From an uncultured Dialister sp. (GTDB taxonomy: Bacteria; Bacillota; Negativicutes; Veillonellales; Dialisteraceae): a stretch of 48,577 nucleotides of DNA. Shown piece after piece: positions 40,689-48,577 of this stretch; position 1 is the stretch's first letter, and every line of letters starts with the position of its first letter. The DNA lies in assembly GCF_900541605.1 (NCBI RefSeq), contig NZ_UQKJ01000001.1, positions 1 to 48,577 on the forward strand. Direction: 5' to 3'. A model generated the notes under the pieces. The model saw only the letters and a program-made list of their open reading frames with translations. It was not told the DNA's origin and ran no database searches. A program made the translations under genes and the position numbers.

Positions 40689-43252
40689 TATCTTCCCTCC
40701 TTTGCTTCCTTACTGAGGCGGAACAGGATTTCCATGGCCTCAATGGGGGTTTTACTCATAACATCCATGTTCGCCAGTTCATCGATAATGGGGGATGTGA
40801 AAAGGTCCATGCCCATGGGACTGTCCTGCCCCTGTCTGACGGGAGCCGCAGCCGGCTTCACGCCGTCCTTTTCTTCCAGAGACTGGAGGATATCATCGGC
40901 CCGTTTCAGAAGGGACTCCGGCAGCCCCGCCAGCCTTGCCACGTGGATGCCATAGCTCCTGTCGGCGCAGCCCGGCACGATGCGGCGAAGGAAGGTAATA
41001 TCCTTCCCCCGTTCCTTGACGGTGACCGTATAGTTTTTAATGTGGCTGCTGTGATCCGCCATGTCCGACAGTTCATGGTAATGGGTGGCAAAGAGGGTAA
41101 ACCCGTGGATTTTTTCATCGATATATTCCACCACCGCCCGGGCAATGCTCATGCCGTCGTAGGTACTGGTCCCCCGGCCGATTTCATCGAGCAGGATAAG
41201 GCTGTTCTTCGTGGCATTCCGGAGGATATGGGAAACTTCCTGCATTTCCACCATGAATGTACTCTGGCCCGTAGAAATATCGTCGCTGGCTCCGACCCTG
41301 GTAAATATGCGGTCCACCGGGGAGAAAGAGGCACTCCGCGCCGGGATGAAGGACCCCACCTGGGCCATAATGGTCAGCACCGCCACCTGCCGCATGTAGG
41401 TGGATTTGCCTGCCATATTGGGGCCCGTGATGACGAGGATTTCCTGGTCCCTGTGGTTCAGCTCCGTATCGTTAGGTACGAACATTTCCCGCTTCAGCGC
41501 ATGCTCCACCATGGGATGACGGCCATCTTTGATGGTAATCCGGCCTTCCCTGGCATTGGTAATCTCCGGCTTCACATACCGGTCCTTCAGGGCTGCCCGG
41601 GCAAGGCTGGCCAGGCAGTCCAGCTGGGCCAGGGCTCTGGCGGTCTTCTGCATGTCCGGGATTTCCGGACGGATTTCCGCCTTCACGGCCTGGTAAATCT
41701 TCAGTTCCAGCTCCTCCGTCTTTTCCTTTGCCGTCAGAGCCTTCGCCTCAAATTCCTTCAGTTCCGGCGTAATGTACCGTTCCGCGTTCACCAGTGTCTG
41801 CTTCCTCATATAGTAAGGCGGCACTGGAATCTTATTGGCATTGGAAATTTCGAAATAATAGCCGAATACATTGTTGAATCCGATTTTCAGCTTAATGCCG
41901 GTTTTTTCCTTTTCCCGCTCCTCCAGATCCGCAATATATTTCTGGCTGTTCTCGGAAAGGGAGCGGACCTCATCCAGCTCAGAGGAAAATCCCTCTTTGA
42001 TATATTTTCCGTCCCGGATATTGCCGGTACCATTTTCATTCATGGAACGGTCCAGCAGGTCATACACCGGGCCGTGGATGCCGATCTGGGCATTCAGTTT
42101 CTTCAGGATCACCGACCCCGCCCCACTTAAAAGGTTCTTGATATGGGGCACCATTTTCAGGCTGGCCTTCAGGGCCAGGAGGTCCTTGGGGGATGTGGAA
42201 TTTGCCTCGATACGGCCAAGGATTCGTTCGAAATCGAACACCTGGGACAGCATGTCCTCCAGGTTCGTAAGCTCCGTCATATGGGTGGTGAGTTCTTCGA
42301 TACCATTCTGACGGAGGGTAATCCGGTTCACATCGGTCAGCGGCCGTTCCAGCCACCGTTTGAGCAGCCGCGCTCCCATGGCGGTATGGGTATAGTCCAG
42401 AAGTTCCAGGAGCGTTCCCTTCCGACCGCCATCCCGCATGTTTCTCGTGATTTCCAGGTTCCGCAGGCACTCTTCCGACAGAGTAAGCGTATGGTCTTCC
42501 CTCATGGGCTGCACCGAATGGAACGTGGCGGCCTCTGTCTTCATGACATCCTTCAGGTACGCCGACAGCCGCCGGAAAACGAGCTGCACATTGTCATTAT
42601 CAATGGAAGCGGCGGCCGGCGGAATGTCCCCTTCCTCCTCCGATTCGGACCGGGACATGAGGCAGGCCCCCAGCCGGGCAGCGCAGAAGCTGGTCAGTTT
42701 CCCATAGAATTCATCGGACACAGAGCATACAGCCTCTGCCGGGGAATAGACGGAAAGCATGTCGAAGAAATCGTCTTTTTCCTTCTTCTTGTCCCACACC
42801 CCCCACCAGCATTCACCGGTAGAAACATCGGCCAGCACCGCATCAATTTCCTTATCGGCCTCCATGATATAAATCAGGTAATTGTTGGATTTGTCGGCAA
42901 TGGAATTTTCAAAGAGAATGGTGCCCGGCGTAATGACCCGGATCACGTCCCGCTTCACAAGGCCCTTTGCCTTCTTGGGGTCCTCCAGCTGTTCGCAGAT
43001 GGCCACCTTATAGCCCTTCTGGATGAGCCGGTAAATGTAAATTTCCGCCGCATGGAAAGGGATGCCGCACATGGGTACCCGGCCTTCGGGACCTGCATTT
43101 TTCCCTGTCAGCGTCAGTTCCAGTTCATGGGATGCCGTCAGGGCATCATCATAAAAGAGCTCATAAAAATCGCCGAGCCGATAGAAAAGGAGGCAGTCCT
43201 TGTATCCATCCTTTACCTGCTTATATTGTGCCATTAAAGGAGTCTTTGCCAT
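40688..43252 (-). CDS. mutS: DNA mismatch repair protein MutS
   Basis: The 854-residue protein has the mismatch-reading motif GDFYELFYDDA (Phe-x-Glu), connector, lever and clamp domains, and an ABC-type ATPase with GPNMAGKSTYMRQ, LILLDEIGRGTSTYDG and FATHYHEL. It detects mispairs and recruits MutL. The last residues (FRLSKEAKEGR) fit MutS1. CAGGAGGG precedes the ATG. There is a 99-bp gap to miaB with a CTAGATC-rich palindromic stretch and a GGGCC-TTC-GGCCC hairpin. Confidence 0.97.
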   Translation of the reverse strand: MAKTPLMAQYKQVKDGYKDCLLFYRLGDFYELFYDDALTASHELELTLTGKNAGPEGRVPMCGIPFHAAEIYIYRLIQKGYKVAICEQLEDPKKAKGLVKRDVIRVITPGTILFENSIADKSNNYLIYIMEADKEIDAVLADVSTGECWWGVWDKKKEKDDFFDMLSVYSPAEAVCSVSDEFYGKLTSFCAARLGACLMSRSESEEEGDIPPAAASIDNDNVQLVFRRLSAYLKDVMKTEAATFHSVQPMREDHTLTLSEECLRNLEITRNMRDGGRKGTLLELLDYTHTAMGARLLKRWLERPLTDVNRITLRQNGIEELTTHMTELTNLEDMLSQVFDFERILGRIEANSTSPKDLLALKASLKMVPHIKNLLSGAGSVILKKLNAQIGIHGPVYDLLDRSMNENGTGNIRDGKYIKEGFSSELDEVRSLSENSQKYIADLEEREKEKTGIKLKIGFNNVFGYYFEISNANKIPVPPYYMRKQTLVNAERYITPELKEFEAKALTAKEKTEELELKIYQAVKAEIRPEIPDMQKTARALAQLDCLASLARAALKDRYVKPEITNAREGRITIKDGRHPMVEHALKREMFVPNDTELNHRDQEILVITGPNMAGKSTYMRQVAVLTIMAQVGSFIPARSASFSPVDRIFTRVGASDDISTGQSTFMVEMQEVSHILRNATKNSLILLDEIGRGTSTYDGMSIARAVVEYIDEKIHGFTLFATHYHELSDMADHSSHIKNYTVTVKERGKDITFLRRIVPGCADRSYGIHVARLAGLPESLLKRADDILQSLEEKDGVKPAAAPVRQGQDSPMGMDLFTSPIIDELANMDVMSKTPIEAMEILFRLSKEAKEGR

Positions 43253-43307
43253 GTCACCCTCCTGTTTGAAATAATGATAGCAAAATTCTACGGCTCCGCC
43301 GCTAAGG

Positions 43308-43345
43308 GTCTAGATCCAGATCTAGATCTACAGGGCCTTCGGCCC
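43308..43345. repeat. CTAGATC repeats plus a GGGCC hairpin in the miaB-mutS gap
   Basis: TCTAGATCCAGATCTAGATC is made of overlapping six-base palindromes, followed by GGGCC-TTC-GGCCC. There is no T-run, so it is probably not a strong stop. It may mark a processing point or a weak attenuator between miaB and mutS. Confidence 0.5.
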
Positions 43346-43351
43346 GAATCC

Positions 43352-44698
43352 TCACTCCACCAGTTCTCCCTTGAGCACCCAGGTCTGGGCCAGGTCCACC
43401 TTTGCCTTCACCGTATCTCCCACATGGATGCCTTCCTTATGGGGGAAGAGAATCATCTTATTGGAAGACGTGCGGCCATACCAGTGGTTTTCATCCTGCT
43501 TGGACGGTCCTTCTACGATGATTTCATAGGTATGGCCCTCCATCTTTTTATTGAGGGCCAGGGAAATCGGATTTTCCGTATCCATCAGTTCCTGCAGCCG
43601 GCGATGCTTTGTGGCATCATCGATCTGATCTTCCATCCGGGCCGCCGGAGTCCCTGTCCTTGGGGAATAGATGAAGGTATAGGCCGAATCAAAGCGCAGG
43701 TCTTCCAGAAGCTTCAGGGTTTCTTCGTGCATAGCTTCCGTTTCTCCCGGGAATCCGGTAATCAGGTCCGTAGTCACAGCGATATCGGGCATTTTCTCCC
43801 GCACGTAGGCAAGGAGTTCCTTGAAATGTTCGATGGTATACCCCCGGTTCATGCGGCGAAGCATTTCATTGGACCCGTGTTGCACGGGCAGGTGCATATG
43901 GCGCACCACCTTCGGGGAAGCTGCCATGGCATCCACCATGTCGAAGGTCATATCCCTTGGGTGGGAAGTCATGTACCGTACCCGTTCGATGCCGTCGATT
44001 TCATCGATAGCCCGGATAAGGTCTGCGAAATTCGTGCCATTCCGGAAATCGAGTCCATAGGAATTGACATTCTGTCCCAGAAGGGTGATTTCCTTGTACC
44101 CCTCTTTGGCAAGCTGGCGGATTTCCCCGCAGATATCGGGGATGGTCCGGCTGATTTCCCGGCCCCGCACATAGGGAACAATACAGTAGGTGCAGAACTT
44201 GTTGCAGCCCTGCATAATGGGAATCCATGCAAAGATTTTTGACTTTCTCACCGCATGGAGCTCGCTGTAATCGTTCACGCTGTGGGGATTCCGCTCCGTT
44301 TTCACCACATGGCCGCCGGTGGCGGTTTCCTTCGTGATGATATCCTTCAGGTCATGAATATGGTAAGGTCCCATGACAAAATCGATGATCGGCATCCGTT
44401 CGATGAGCTTTCCCTTATTTTCCTGGGCCATGCAGCCGGCAATGCCGAGGAGCATGTGGGGATTCTTCTCTTTCAGCTTCTTGATTTCCCCGATTTTCCC
44501 ATACACCTTTTCTTCCGCATTCTGCCGGACCGAGCAGGTATTCATGATGACAATATCCGCATCTTCCATGTTCTCCGCCGGTTTGTATCCCAGTTCTTCC
44601 AGCTGCCCGTTGATACGCTCCGTATCACTTTCATTCATCTGGCAGCCATAAGTAATTGTATAGTAAAGTTTTTCGCCTGTGAGCCGTTTCTCTTCCAC
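43352..44698 (-). CDS. miaB: tRNA-2-methylthio-N6-dimethylallyladenosine synthase
   Basis: The 448-residue radical SAM methylthiotransferase has the N-terminal cluster domain (TYGCQMNESDTERI, NTCSVRQNAEEKVYG, GIAGCMAQ), the radical SAM motif CNKFCTYCIVPYVRG, and the C-terminal TRAM domain (EIIVEGPS ... HVGDTVKAKV). It adds methylthio at C2 of i6A37. The start is GTG with GGAGG six bases upstream. It is the first gene of the operon that ends with the YnbB-like gene. Confidence 0.97.
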   Translation of the reverse strand: MEEKRLTGEKLYYTITYGCQMNESDTERINGQLEELGYKPAENMEDADIVIMNTCSVRQNAEEKVYGKIGEIKKLKEKNPHMLLGIAGCMAQENKGKLIERMPIIDFVMGPYHIHDLKDIITKETATGGHVVKTERNPHSVNDYSELHAVRKSKIFAWIPIMQGCNKFCTYCIVPYVRGREISRTIPDICGEIRQLAKEGYKEITLLGQNVNSYGLDFRNGTNFADLIRAIDEIDGIERVRYMTSHPRDMTFDMVDAMAASPKVVRHMHLPVQHGSNEMLRRMNRGYTIEHFKELLAYVREKMPDIAVTTDLITGFPGETEAMHEETLKLLEDLRFDSAYTFIYSPRTGTPAARMEDQIDDATKHRRLQELMDTENPISLALNKKMEGHTYEIIVEGPSKQDENHWYGRTSSNKMILFPHKEGIHVGDTVKAKVDLAQTWVLKGELVE

Positions 44699-44740
44699 GA
44701 CTTACCTCCTGTAAACAACGCATAATAAAGCCATTATGAT

Positions 44741-44749
44741 ATTATACCA
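44741..44749 (-). promoter_or_regulatory. Promoter of the miaB-mutS-mutL-miaA-hfq operon
   Basis: TGG-TATAAT on the minus strand (TATAAT at 44741-44746) with no good -35, 43 bp before the miaB start. The rest of the 330-bp gap to the GT9 gene holds A/T-rich sequence and a short AATTGAG tandem repeat near 44865-44882. Confidence 0.6.
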
Positions 44750-45028
44750 TTTTTATGAAATTCATGTTTTACGGGATTTTCTTCCCCATTGGACCGGCCG
44801 GTTTTAACAGATAAAAAAGGATTGGATTTCACCATGGAAATCCAGTCCCTGTAATTAAAAAAGAGTTGAGAATTGAGAATTGATTGCAAGGGAAGCAAAG
44901 AATGGCGGACAATGGAAAAACAGGTCTTTCCGACCGGGCCAGCACACGGTCACTCCCACACTTTCGTGGACCGCCGCCATTCTTCATTCCTGATTTTTCA
45001 GGCCTTCGGTCCGATTCCGGTTTCCCTC

Positions 45029-46096
45029 TTATTTCCCTGCCTTACGAAGGGCTTCCTCCCCTGCCTCTATGACCTGTTCCACAGAAATCTTGGAAATAGG
45101 CGTGTACTTCCCGGAGGCTATGGTCTTGTTGACATGTTCCGGTCCCATGGGCATATCCCAGGACGAAAGGGCCTTGGAACAGGGACCCAGGGGATGGTGG
45201 AATTTCGCATTGCTTGGCCCAAACATGGCAATGGTCGGGACCCCCCGGCTGTCAAATACATACATAGGTCCGCTGTCATTGGTAAAGGCCAGGGAGCAGC
45301 GGCCGGCAGCAGCCATAAATTCCCCCATGGACAGTTCTCCTGCCGCTATGATGGCAGTTTTGTTTTTCATGACTGACAGGGCTTCATCGATGAGTTTCCT
45401 TTCCGACGGTACGCCGAAGAAAACAGGAATCATCCCTTTTTCTGCAAAGTGGTCCGCCACTTTCCCATAATTTTTAGCCGGCCAGTTCTTCTCTGCCGTG
45501 GAACTTCCTACGGAGAGGCCCAGGAGACGGTCTCCTTCACCGATACCCTTAGACCGGAAGAAATCGTCTGCCCGTTTTTCCCAGGCATCGCAGGTGTAGG
45601 TCCGCATGCCGCTGTGGTGGAGGTCCTTTACCCCCAGCCGTTCCAGCACTTTCAGGTACTTGTCTACGGCATGGGAATTATAGGTCTCAATGGTCATGGG
45701 CCAATCCATGAAGAGAGAGTCAATCCGGGTACCCGCTTCGCCGCCCCAGTGCTTTGGATGCATGGCCAGGGCAAGGATCGTGCTTCTGGTGGTCCCATGA
45801 AGGGTGAGAAGGATATCGGGATGAAGGGCAGCGAGCTTTTTTCCCAGTTTCCAGGTGGCCCCCATGCCTTTTTCTTTCCCGTGCCGGTCAAAGGGGACGA
45901 TCACATCCACATTGGGATTGTACCGGACCGCATCCTGGAACCGGGCATCCATGACAAGGATGATTTTAGACCCCACCGCCGCCCGGCGAAGGACCTCCAG
46001 GAATGGGGTAATGGACACCATGTCCCCGAAATAGAGCATATAAATAAGCACAATGGTCTTGTGGCTCAAGTCTGCATTCACATTAGTTTCTTTCAT
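45029..46096 (-). CDS. Glycosyltransferase family 9 (heptosyltransferase-like)
   Basis: The 355-residue GT-B enzyme has the GT9 layout: YMLYFGDMVSITPFLEVLRRA with the acceptor-side Asp (normally LGDxxxxxP), VDVIVPFDRHGKEKG, LGLSVGSSTAEKNWPAKNYGKVADHF, and TNDSGPMYVFDSRGVPTIAMFGPS with the donor loop. Enzymes of this family add ADP-heptose to the LPS inner core. With hldE in the same window this supports a heptose-containing core; the exact acceptor is unknown. It probably forms an operon with the GT4 gene 19 bp upstream. Confidence 0.92.
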   Translation of the reverse strand: MKETNVNADLSHKTIVLIYMLYFGDMVSITPFLEVLRRAAVGSKIILVMDARFQDAVRYNPNVDVIVPFDRHGKEKGMGATWKLGKKLAALHPDILLTLHGTTRSTILALAMHPKHWGGEAGTRIDSLFMDWPMTIETYNSHAVDKYLKVLERLGVKDLHHSGMRTYTCDAWEKRADDFFRSKGIGEGDRLLGLSVGSSTAEKNWPAKNYGKVADHFAEKGMIPVFFGVPSERKLIDEALSVMKNKTAIIAAGELSMGEFMAAAGRCSLAFTNDSGPMYVFDSRGVPTIAMFGPSNAKFHHPLGPCSKALSSWDMPMGPEHVNKTIASGKYTPISKISVEQVIEAGEEALRKAGK

Positions 46097-46115
46097 ATGG
46101 TTCCTTACTCCTGCT

Positions 46116-47297
46116 TTACAGGCCTTTATCTATTGTTTTCCGGATAAGCCGGTCCCAGGAATCCCACACCGCATCGGGGTAAAAGGGCTTCATCGATTCT
46201 CTGGCGCCCTCCCCGAGCCGGCCTCGGAGCTCCCTGTCTTCCATGAGTGTCCGGAGTGCCCGGCTGAAAGGTTCCGGCCCCTCTTCCACGAGGAAACCGT
46301 TTTCCCCGTCCCTGATCAGTTCATTCACCGAGGAGCAGGAACGGTAGCCCACTGCCGGTATTCCCACGGCCATGGCTTCTGACAGGGCCAGAGGGAATCC
46401 CTCATGGTGGCTGGGAAAGGCAAAAATATCCGTATCCTTCCAGACGCTGGCCATATCTCTGGTAGTGCCCTTAAGGTGCACCCGTTCCTCCAGGTGCCTG
46501 CTGTGAATCAATTTCTTCAGAGCCGCCACATAGGCCTTATCGTAAGTATCTCCCCATATATTGACTTCCCAGTCCGGGAAATCGGAGGCAACCAGGCTGA
46601 AGGCTTCCACCAGAAGGTGCTGCCGCTTGGTCCGTCCGGTAACCCGGCCCACATTGGTAATCAGGTGGTGGTTTTTTTCCTCCCCCGCCGAAGAATGGAC
46701 CTTCGGTACGTTCACCGCATTGGGAATATAGACGAAATGGCCGTAATCCAGATATTTCTCCGCTTTTTGGATGAACGACGGCATGAGTACCTGGATAGCC
46801 GCACTCCTCTCCAGTGCTTTCTTTTCCGCCAGAGGGGAATGGAGGAATATTTCATCCGGGTCATTATGAAGCATGGAAATTACCGGGATATCCGTGTGAA
46901 GCCCCTCCAGGAGGAGCCGCCCCGTCGGTTCCCGGAAAGAGACAATGACATCGGGCTTTGCCAGTTCCAGTACCCGTTCCATCCCCTTTTCCGCTTTCCG
47001 GAGGATTTTATAGTTCCTGTTCCTTGCCCCTTCCTTGCTGAAGAGGCGGGTGGCCTCCCGTAGAATCTTGTCCGCTGCCCCCGTATGGACTGGCGCCATG
47101 CCGTCCATGTGGAAAATATTATAGAAATCCACACCCTCCGGGACCGGATAAAAAGGAGAGCCCTCCCTTTCATCGGCCATGGCCACAGACACGTCATAGC
47201 CCCTGTCCTTCATGGCCTGCGCCATCCGTGACAGTACATGCTCGATGCCGCCGCTGTAGCCCACAAATTTATGGAGATTCACGAGTAACAGGTTCAT
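46116..47297 (-). CDS. Glycosyltransferase family 4
   Basis: The 393-residue GT-B enzyme has an N-terminal GGIEHVLSRMAQAMKDRGYDVSV acceptor domain and the C-terminal donor site: NVGRVTGRTKRQHLLVEAF, then FAFPSHHEGFPLALSEAMAVGIPAVGY with the EGF..ALSEAM signature. It transfers an NDP-sugar to a surface glycan, probably LPS core or O-chain. AGGAGG precedes the ATG. It is coupled with the GT9 gene downstream. The sugar is not predictable. Confidence 0.92.
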   Translation of the reverse strand: MNLLLVNLHKFVGYSGGIEHVLSRMAQAMKDRGYDVSVAMADEREGSPFYPVPEGVDFYNIFHMDGMAPVHTGAADKILREATRLFSKEGARNRNYKILRKAEKGMERVLELAKPDVIVSFREPTGRLLLEGLHTDIPVISMLHNDPDEIFLHSPLAEKKALERSAAIQVLMPSFIQKAEKYLDYGHFVYIPNAVNVPKVHSSAGEEKNHHLITNVGRVTGRTKRQHLLVEAFSLVASDFPDWEVNIWGDTYDKAYVAALKKLIHSRHLEERVHLKGTTRDMASVWKDTDIFAFPSHHEGFPLALSEAMAVGIPAVGYRSCSSVNELIRDGENGFLVEEGPEPFSRALRTLMEDRELRGRLGEGARESMKPFYPDAVWDSWDRLIRKTIDKGL

Positions 47298-47430
47298 AGG
47301 AGCCCTCCTGAAAAATGATATAAAAGTTGAGTATTAAGTGTCGAGTGTCGATACTATAAGGCGCTTCTCCATCAGGTATGACCAGATAATCAAGCCGTAA
47401 AGCCGTGAGCTTTCCTGACAGCCAAAAGCC

Positions 47431-47512
47431 AGCTATGTAACGAGGATTATGACGAAGCAGTGCATAAAAATCCTTATGAAATCTGACTCTGCGAATTAAT
47501 CAGTGCTTCCCT
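47431..47512. repeat. Right half of a MITE-like element
   Basis: The sequence from AGCTATGTAACGAGGATTATG through AAATCCTTATGAAATCTGAC to TTAATCAGTGCTTCCCT matches the right half of the 29909-30073 element. The left end is missing, and the terminal TA has become TG. The flanking gap (47298-47546) shows no gene. Confidence 0.78.
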
Positions 47513-47546
47513 GGTTCCCTCGATCTCAATCTCGACCTCGGCCTTA

Positions 47547-48047
47547 TTAAATTTCCTTCGCCCGCTTCACAAGTTCATCGTTGATTTTCCTGCCGGTCTT
47601 TGTCATGGCCAGGCCTGCCCGGCTTGTCTCCTTCAGTTCCACCGGCAGCCGCCGTCCCACATCGCCCATGGCTTCGATGACCTCATCCGGCGGAATGACG
47701 CTCTTGATGCCGTTCATGGCCATATCCGCCGCCAGGAGGGCGTGGACCGCATGGAAAGCGTTCCGCTTCACACAGGGCACCTCCACGAGGCCTCCCACCG
47801 GATCGCAGACCAGGCCCAGGATATTTTTCAGGGCCAGGGCAAAGGCATTCCCCATCTGTTCCGTGGACCCCTTCAGAAGGTCCACCGCCGCAGCGGCCGC
47901 CATGCCGCAGGCAGCGCCGCATTCCGCCTGGCAGCCGCCGACAGCGCCGGCAATGGATGCCTTTTCTGCAATCACCCGGCCAAATCGCCGCATCACGTTA
48001 TGAACCAATAGACCGTTCCCTCCAGCGTTTTGAAGAATTCTCTGCAT
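47547..48047 (-). pseudogene. sdaAA: L-serine ammonia-lyase alpha subunit, C-terminal part only
   Basis: From about position 47981 leftward the protein reads VIAEKASIAGAVGGCQAECGAACG..., then NILGLVCDPVGGLVEVPCVKRNAF (iron-sulfur Cys residues) and GIKSVIPPDEVIEAMGDVGR, which is the C-terminal half of SdaAA. The first ~24 residues of the open frame (MQRILQNAGGNGLLVHNVMR...) do not look like the family. About 120-130 N-terminal residues are missing. No ribosome site precedes this start. The gene is therefore broken or, more likely, cut by a sequence join at about 47980-48060. The intact enzyme deaminates serine to pyruvate. Confidence 0.8.
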
Positions 48048-48066
48048 CTGCGCTCACGCGCATTTT
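48048..48066 (+). terminator. Possible plus-strand terminator upstream of the NanA-like gene
   Basis: TGCGC-TCAC-GCGCA is followed by TTTTTT. The stem is short (5 bp). It could end a plus-strand gene lying to the left in the original context of the right-hand sequence; no such gene is present here. Confidence 0.4.
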
Positions 48067-48164
48067 TTCATGTGGTCTTTTTTGATTCAGGAGGATTCAG
48101 GGATTGTCTTTCCCAAGATGATTTGCAATCATCGCCCCGAATTATTTTCATATCACTATACAAT

Positions 48165-48577
48165 ATGGACACGTCATTGAAACTCCACGGCCTGGTGGCC
48201 GCCGTACATACTCCGTTCAAGGCGGATGGTTCTCTGAATCCTTCCAGCGTTGACGCCCAGGCCAAGCTGCTTGCCTCCCATGGCATCAAGCTTGCTTTCA
48301 TTACCGGCAGTACCGGTGAATCCTCCTCCATGCAGCTTGAAGAACGCAAGGAAATCTATTCCGCCTGGAAGGAAGCCTCCGCCAAGCATGGCGTGGAAGT
48401 TATCGCCCATACCGGTTCCAACAGCGTCTGGGACGCCCGGGAACTGGCCGCTTTTGCCCAGGAGTGTGGATTCGTGGCCACCAGTTCCCTTGCTCCCTCC
48501 TACTACAAGCCCGGCACTGTCCAGCGCCTGGTGGAATGCTGCGCTTTCGCCGCCTCCGGCGCACCCGACCTGCCCTA
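48165..48577 (+). CDS. N-acetylneuraminate lyase / DHDPS-family aldolase, 5' part
   Basis: The frame is open from ATG 48165 to the right edge (137 codons). It starts MDTSLKLHGLVAAVHTPFKA and contains FITGSTGESSSMQLEERKEI, the GST/TTGE pyruvate-binding motif of the NAL/DHDPS aldolase family; ATSSLAPSYYKPG further on matches the lyase branch. The full enzyme would cleave sialic acid to N-acetylmannosamine and pyruvate. Unlike almost every other gene here it has no Shine-Dalgarno sequence (CACTATACAAT directly precedes the ATG). That and its position beside a truncated gene suggest a different genomic origin. Confidence 0.8.
   Translation, partial: MDTSLKLHGLVAAVHTPFKADGSLNPSSVDAQAKLLASHGIKLAFITGSTGESSSMQLEERKEIYSAWKEASAKHGVEVIAHTGSNSVWDARELAAFAQECGFVATSSLAPSYYKPGTVQRLVECCAFAASGAPDLP

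Noticed and set aside
40682..42130. Long plus-strand frames opposite mutS
   Set aside because: They mirror mutS codon structure on the other strand; mutS is full length with intact motifs.
47985..48080. Short plus-strand frame ending near 48080 as the tail of a gene upstream of the lyase
   Set aside because: Too short to identify, and the terminator-like hairpin falls inside it; kept only as part of the join finding.
1..48577. CRISPR arrays
   Set aside because: The repeated units found are few, widely spaced and hairpin-like; there are no regularly spaced 25-40 bp direct repeats and no cas genes.

Overview
The window looks like a chromosomal segment of a didermic Firmicute (Negativicutes; Veillonellaceae/Dialister-like is my best guess from gene style, not from a database search). 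The regulation is Firmicute-like: a T-box leader, a SAM-I riboswitch, BirA/BioY, strong GGAGG ribosome binding sites and compact TTGACA/TATAAT promoters. The envelope genes are Gram-negative: HldE for ADP-heptose, a heptosyltransferase-type GT9 enzyme, and an AcrA/AcrB-type RND pump.

Layout. 1-1.9 kb: biotin uptake and sensing (bioY, birA). 2.4-4.3 kb: hslVU protease. 4.6-6.6 kb: a hotdog thioesterase, then a MetY-type sulfhydrylase behind a T-box that reads as cysteine-specific, with two tiny ORFs in the leader. 7.4-10.5 kb: orphan trpF, a P-loop/Asp23-like fusion and murB. 10.7-15.4 kb: complete ribose operon rbsKDACB. 15.9-20.4 kb: fumC, acetolactate decarboxylase, a phosphohexomutase and a YerC/TrpR-like regulator. 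20.7-23.8 kb: SAM-I riboswitch with metN-metI-metQ. 24-29.8 kb: a class I glutamine amidotransferase, a 1.4 kb gene-poor stretch, an MFS exporter, hldE and a GDSL esterase. 30-35 kb: RND pump, adaptor and a YhcH protein. 35.3 kb: tRNA-Val(CAC). 35.6-44.7 kb: a tightly overlapping operon miaB-mutS-mutL-methyltransferase-miaA-hfq-ynbB-like. 45-47.3 kb: two glycosyltransferases. 47.5-48.0 kb: the C-terminal half of L-serine dehydratase alpha. 48.2-48.6 kb: the start of an N-acetylneuraminate-lyase-like gene that lacks a Shine-Dalgarno sequence and looks foreign, so the right end may be a chimeric join or a transfer boundary.

Two non-coding repeat families stand out. One is a TA-flanked, 165-bp MITE-like element with full copies at 7.4 and 29.9 kb, a 49-bp deletion derivative at 22.9 kb and fragments at 0.1, 2.1 and 47.4 kb. 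The other is a ~200-bp element with 19-24 bp terminal inverted repeats, near 15.7, 17.5, 18.5 and 20.5 kb. It is built of small hairpins whose stems differ between copies but stay complementary, while their loops are conserved.

Sulfur metabolism is the clearest theme: methionine uptake is under SAM control, while the sulfhydrylase appears to be under uncharged-tRNA-Cys control. A second theme is envelope building (HldE, GT9, GT4, MurB, RND pump). I see no CRISPR array, rRNA, prophage or intact transposase.
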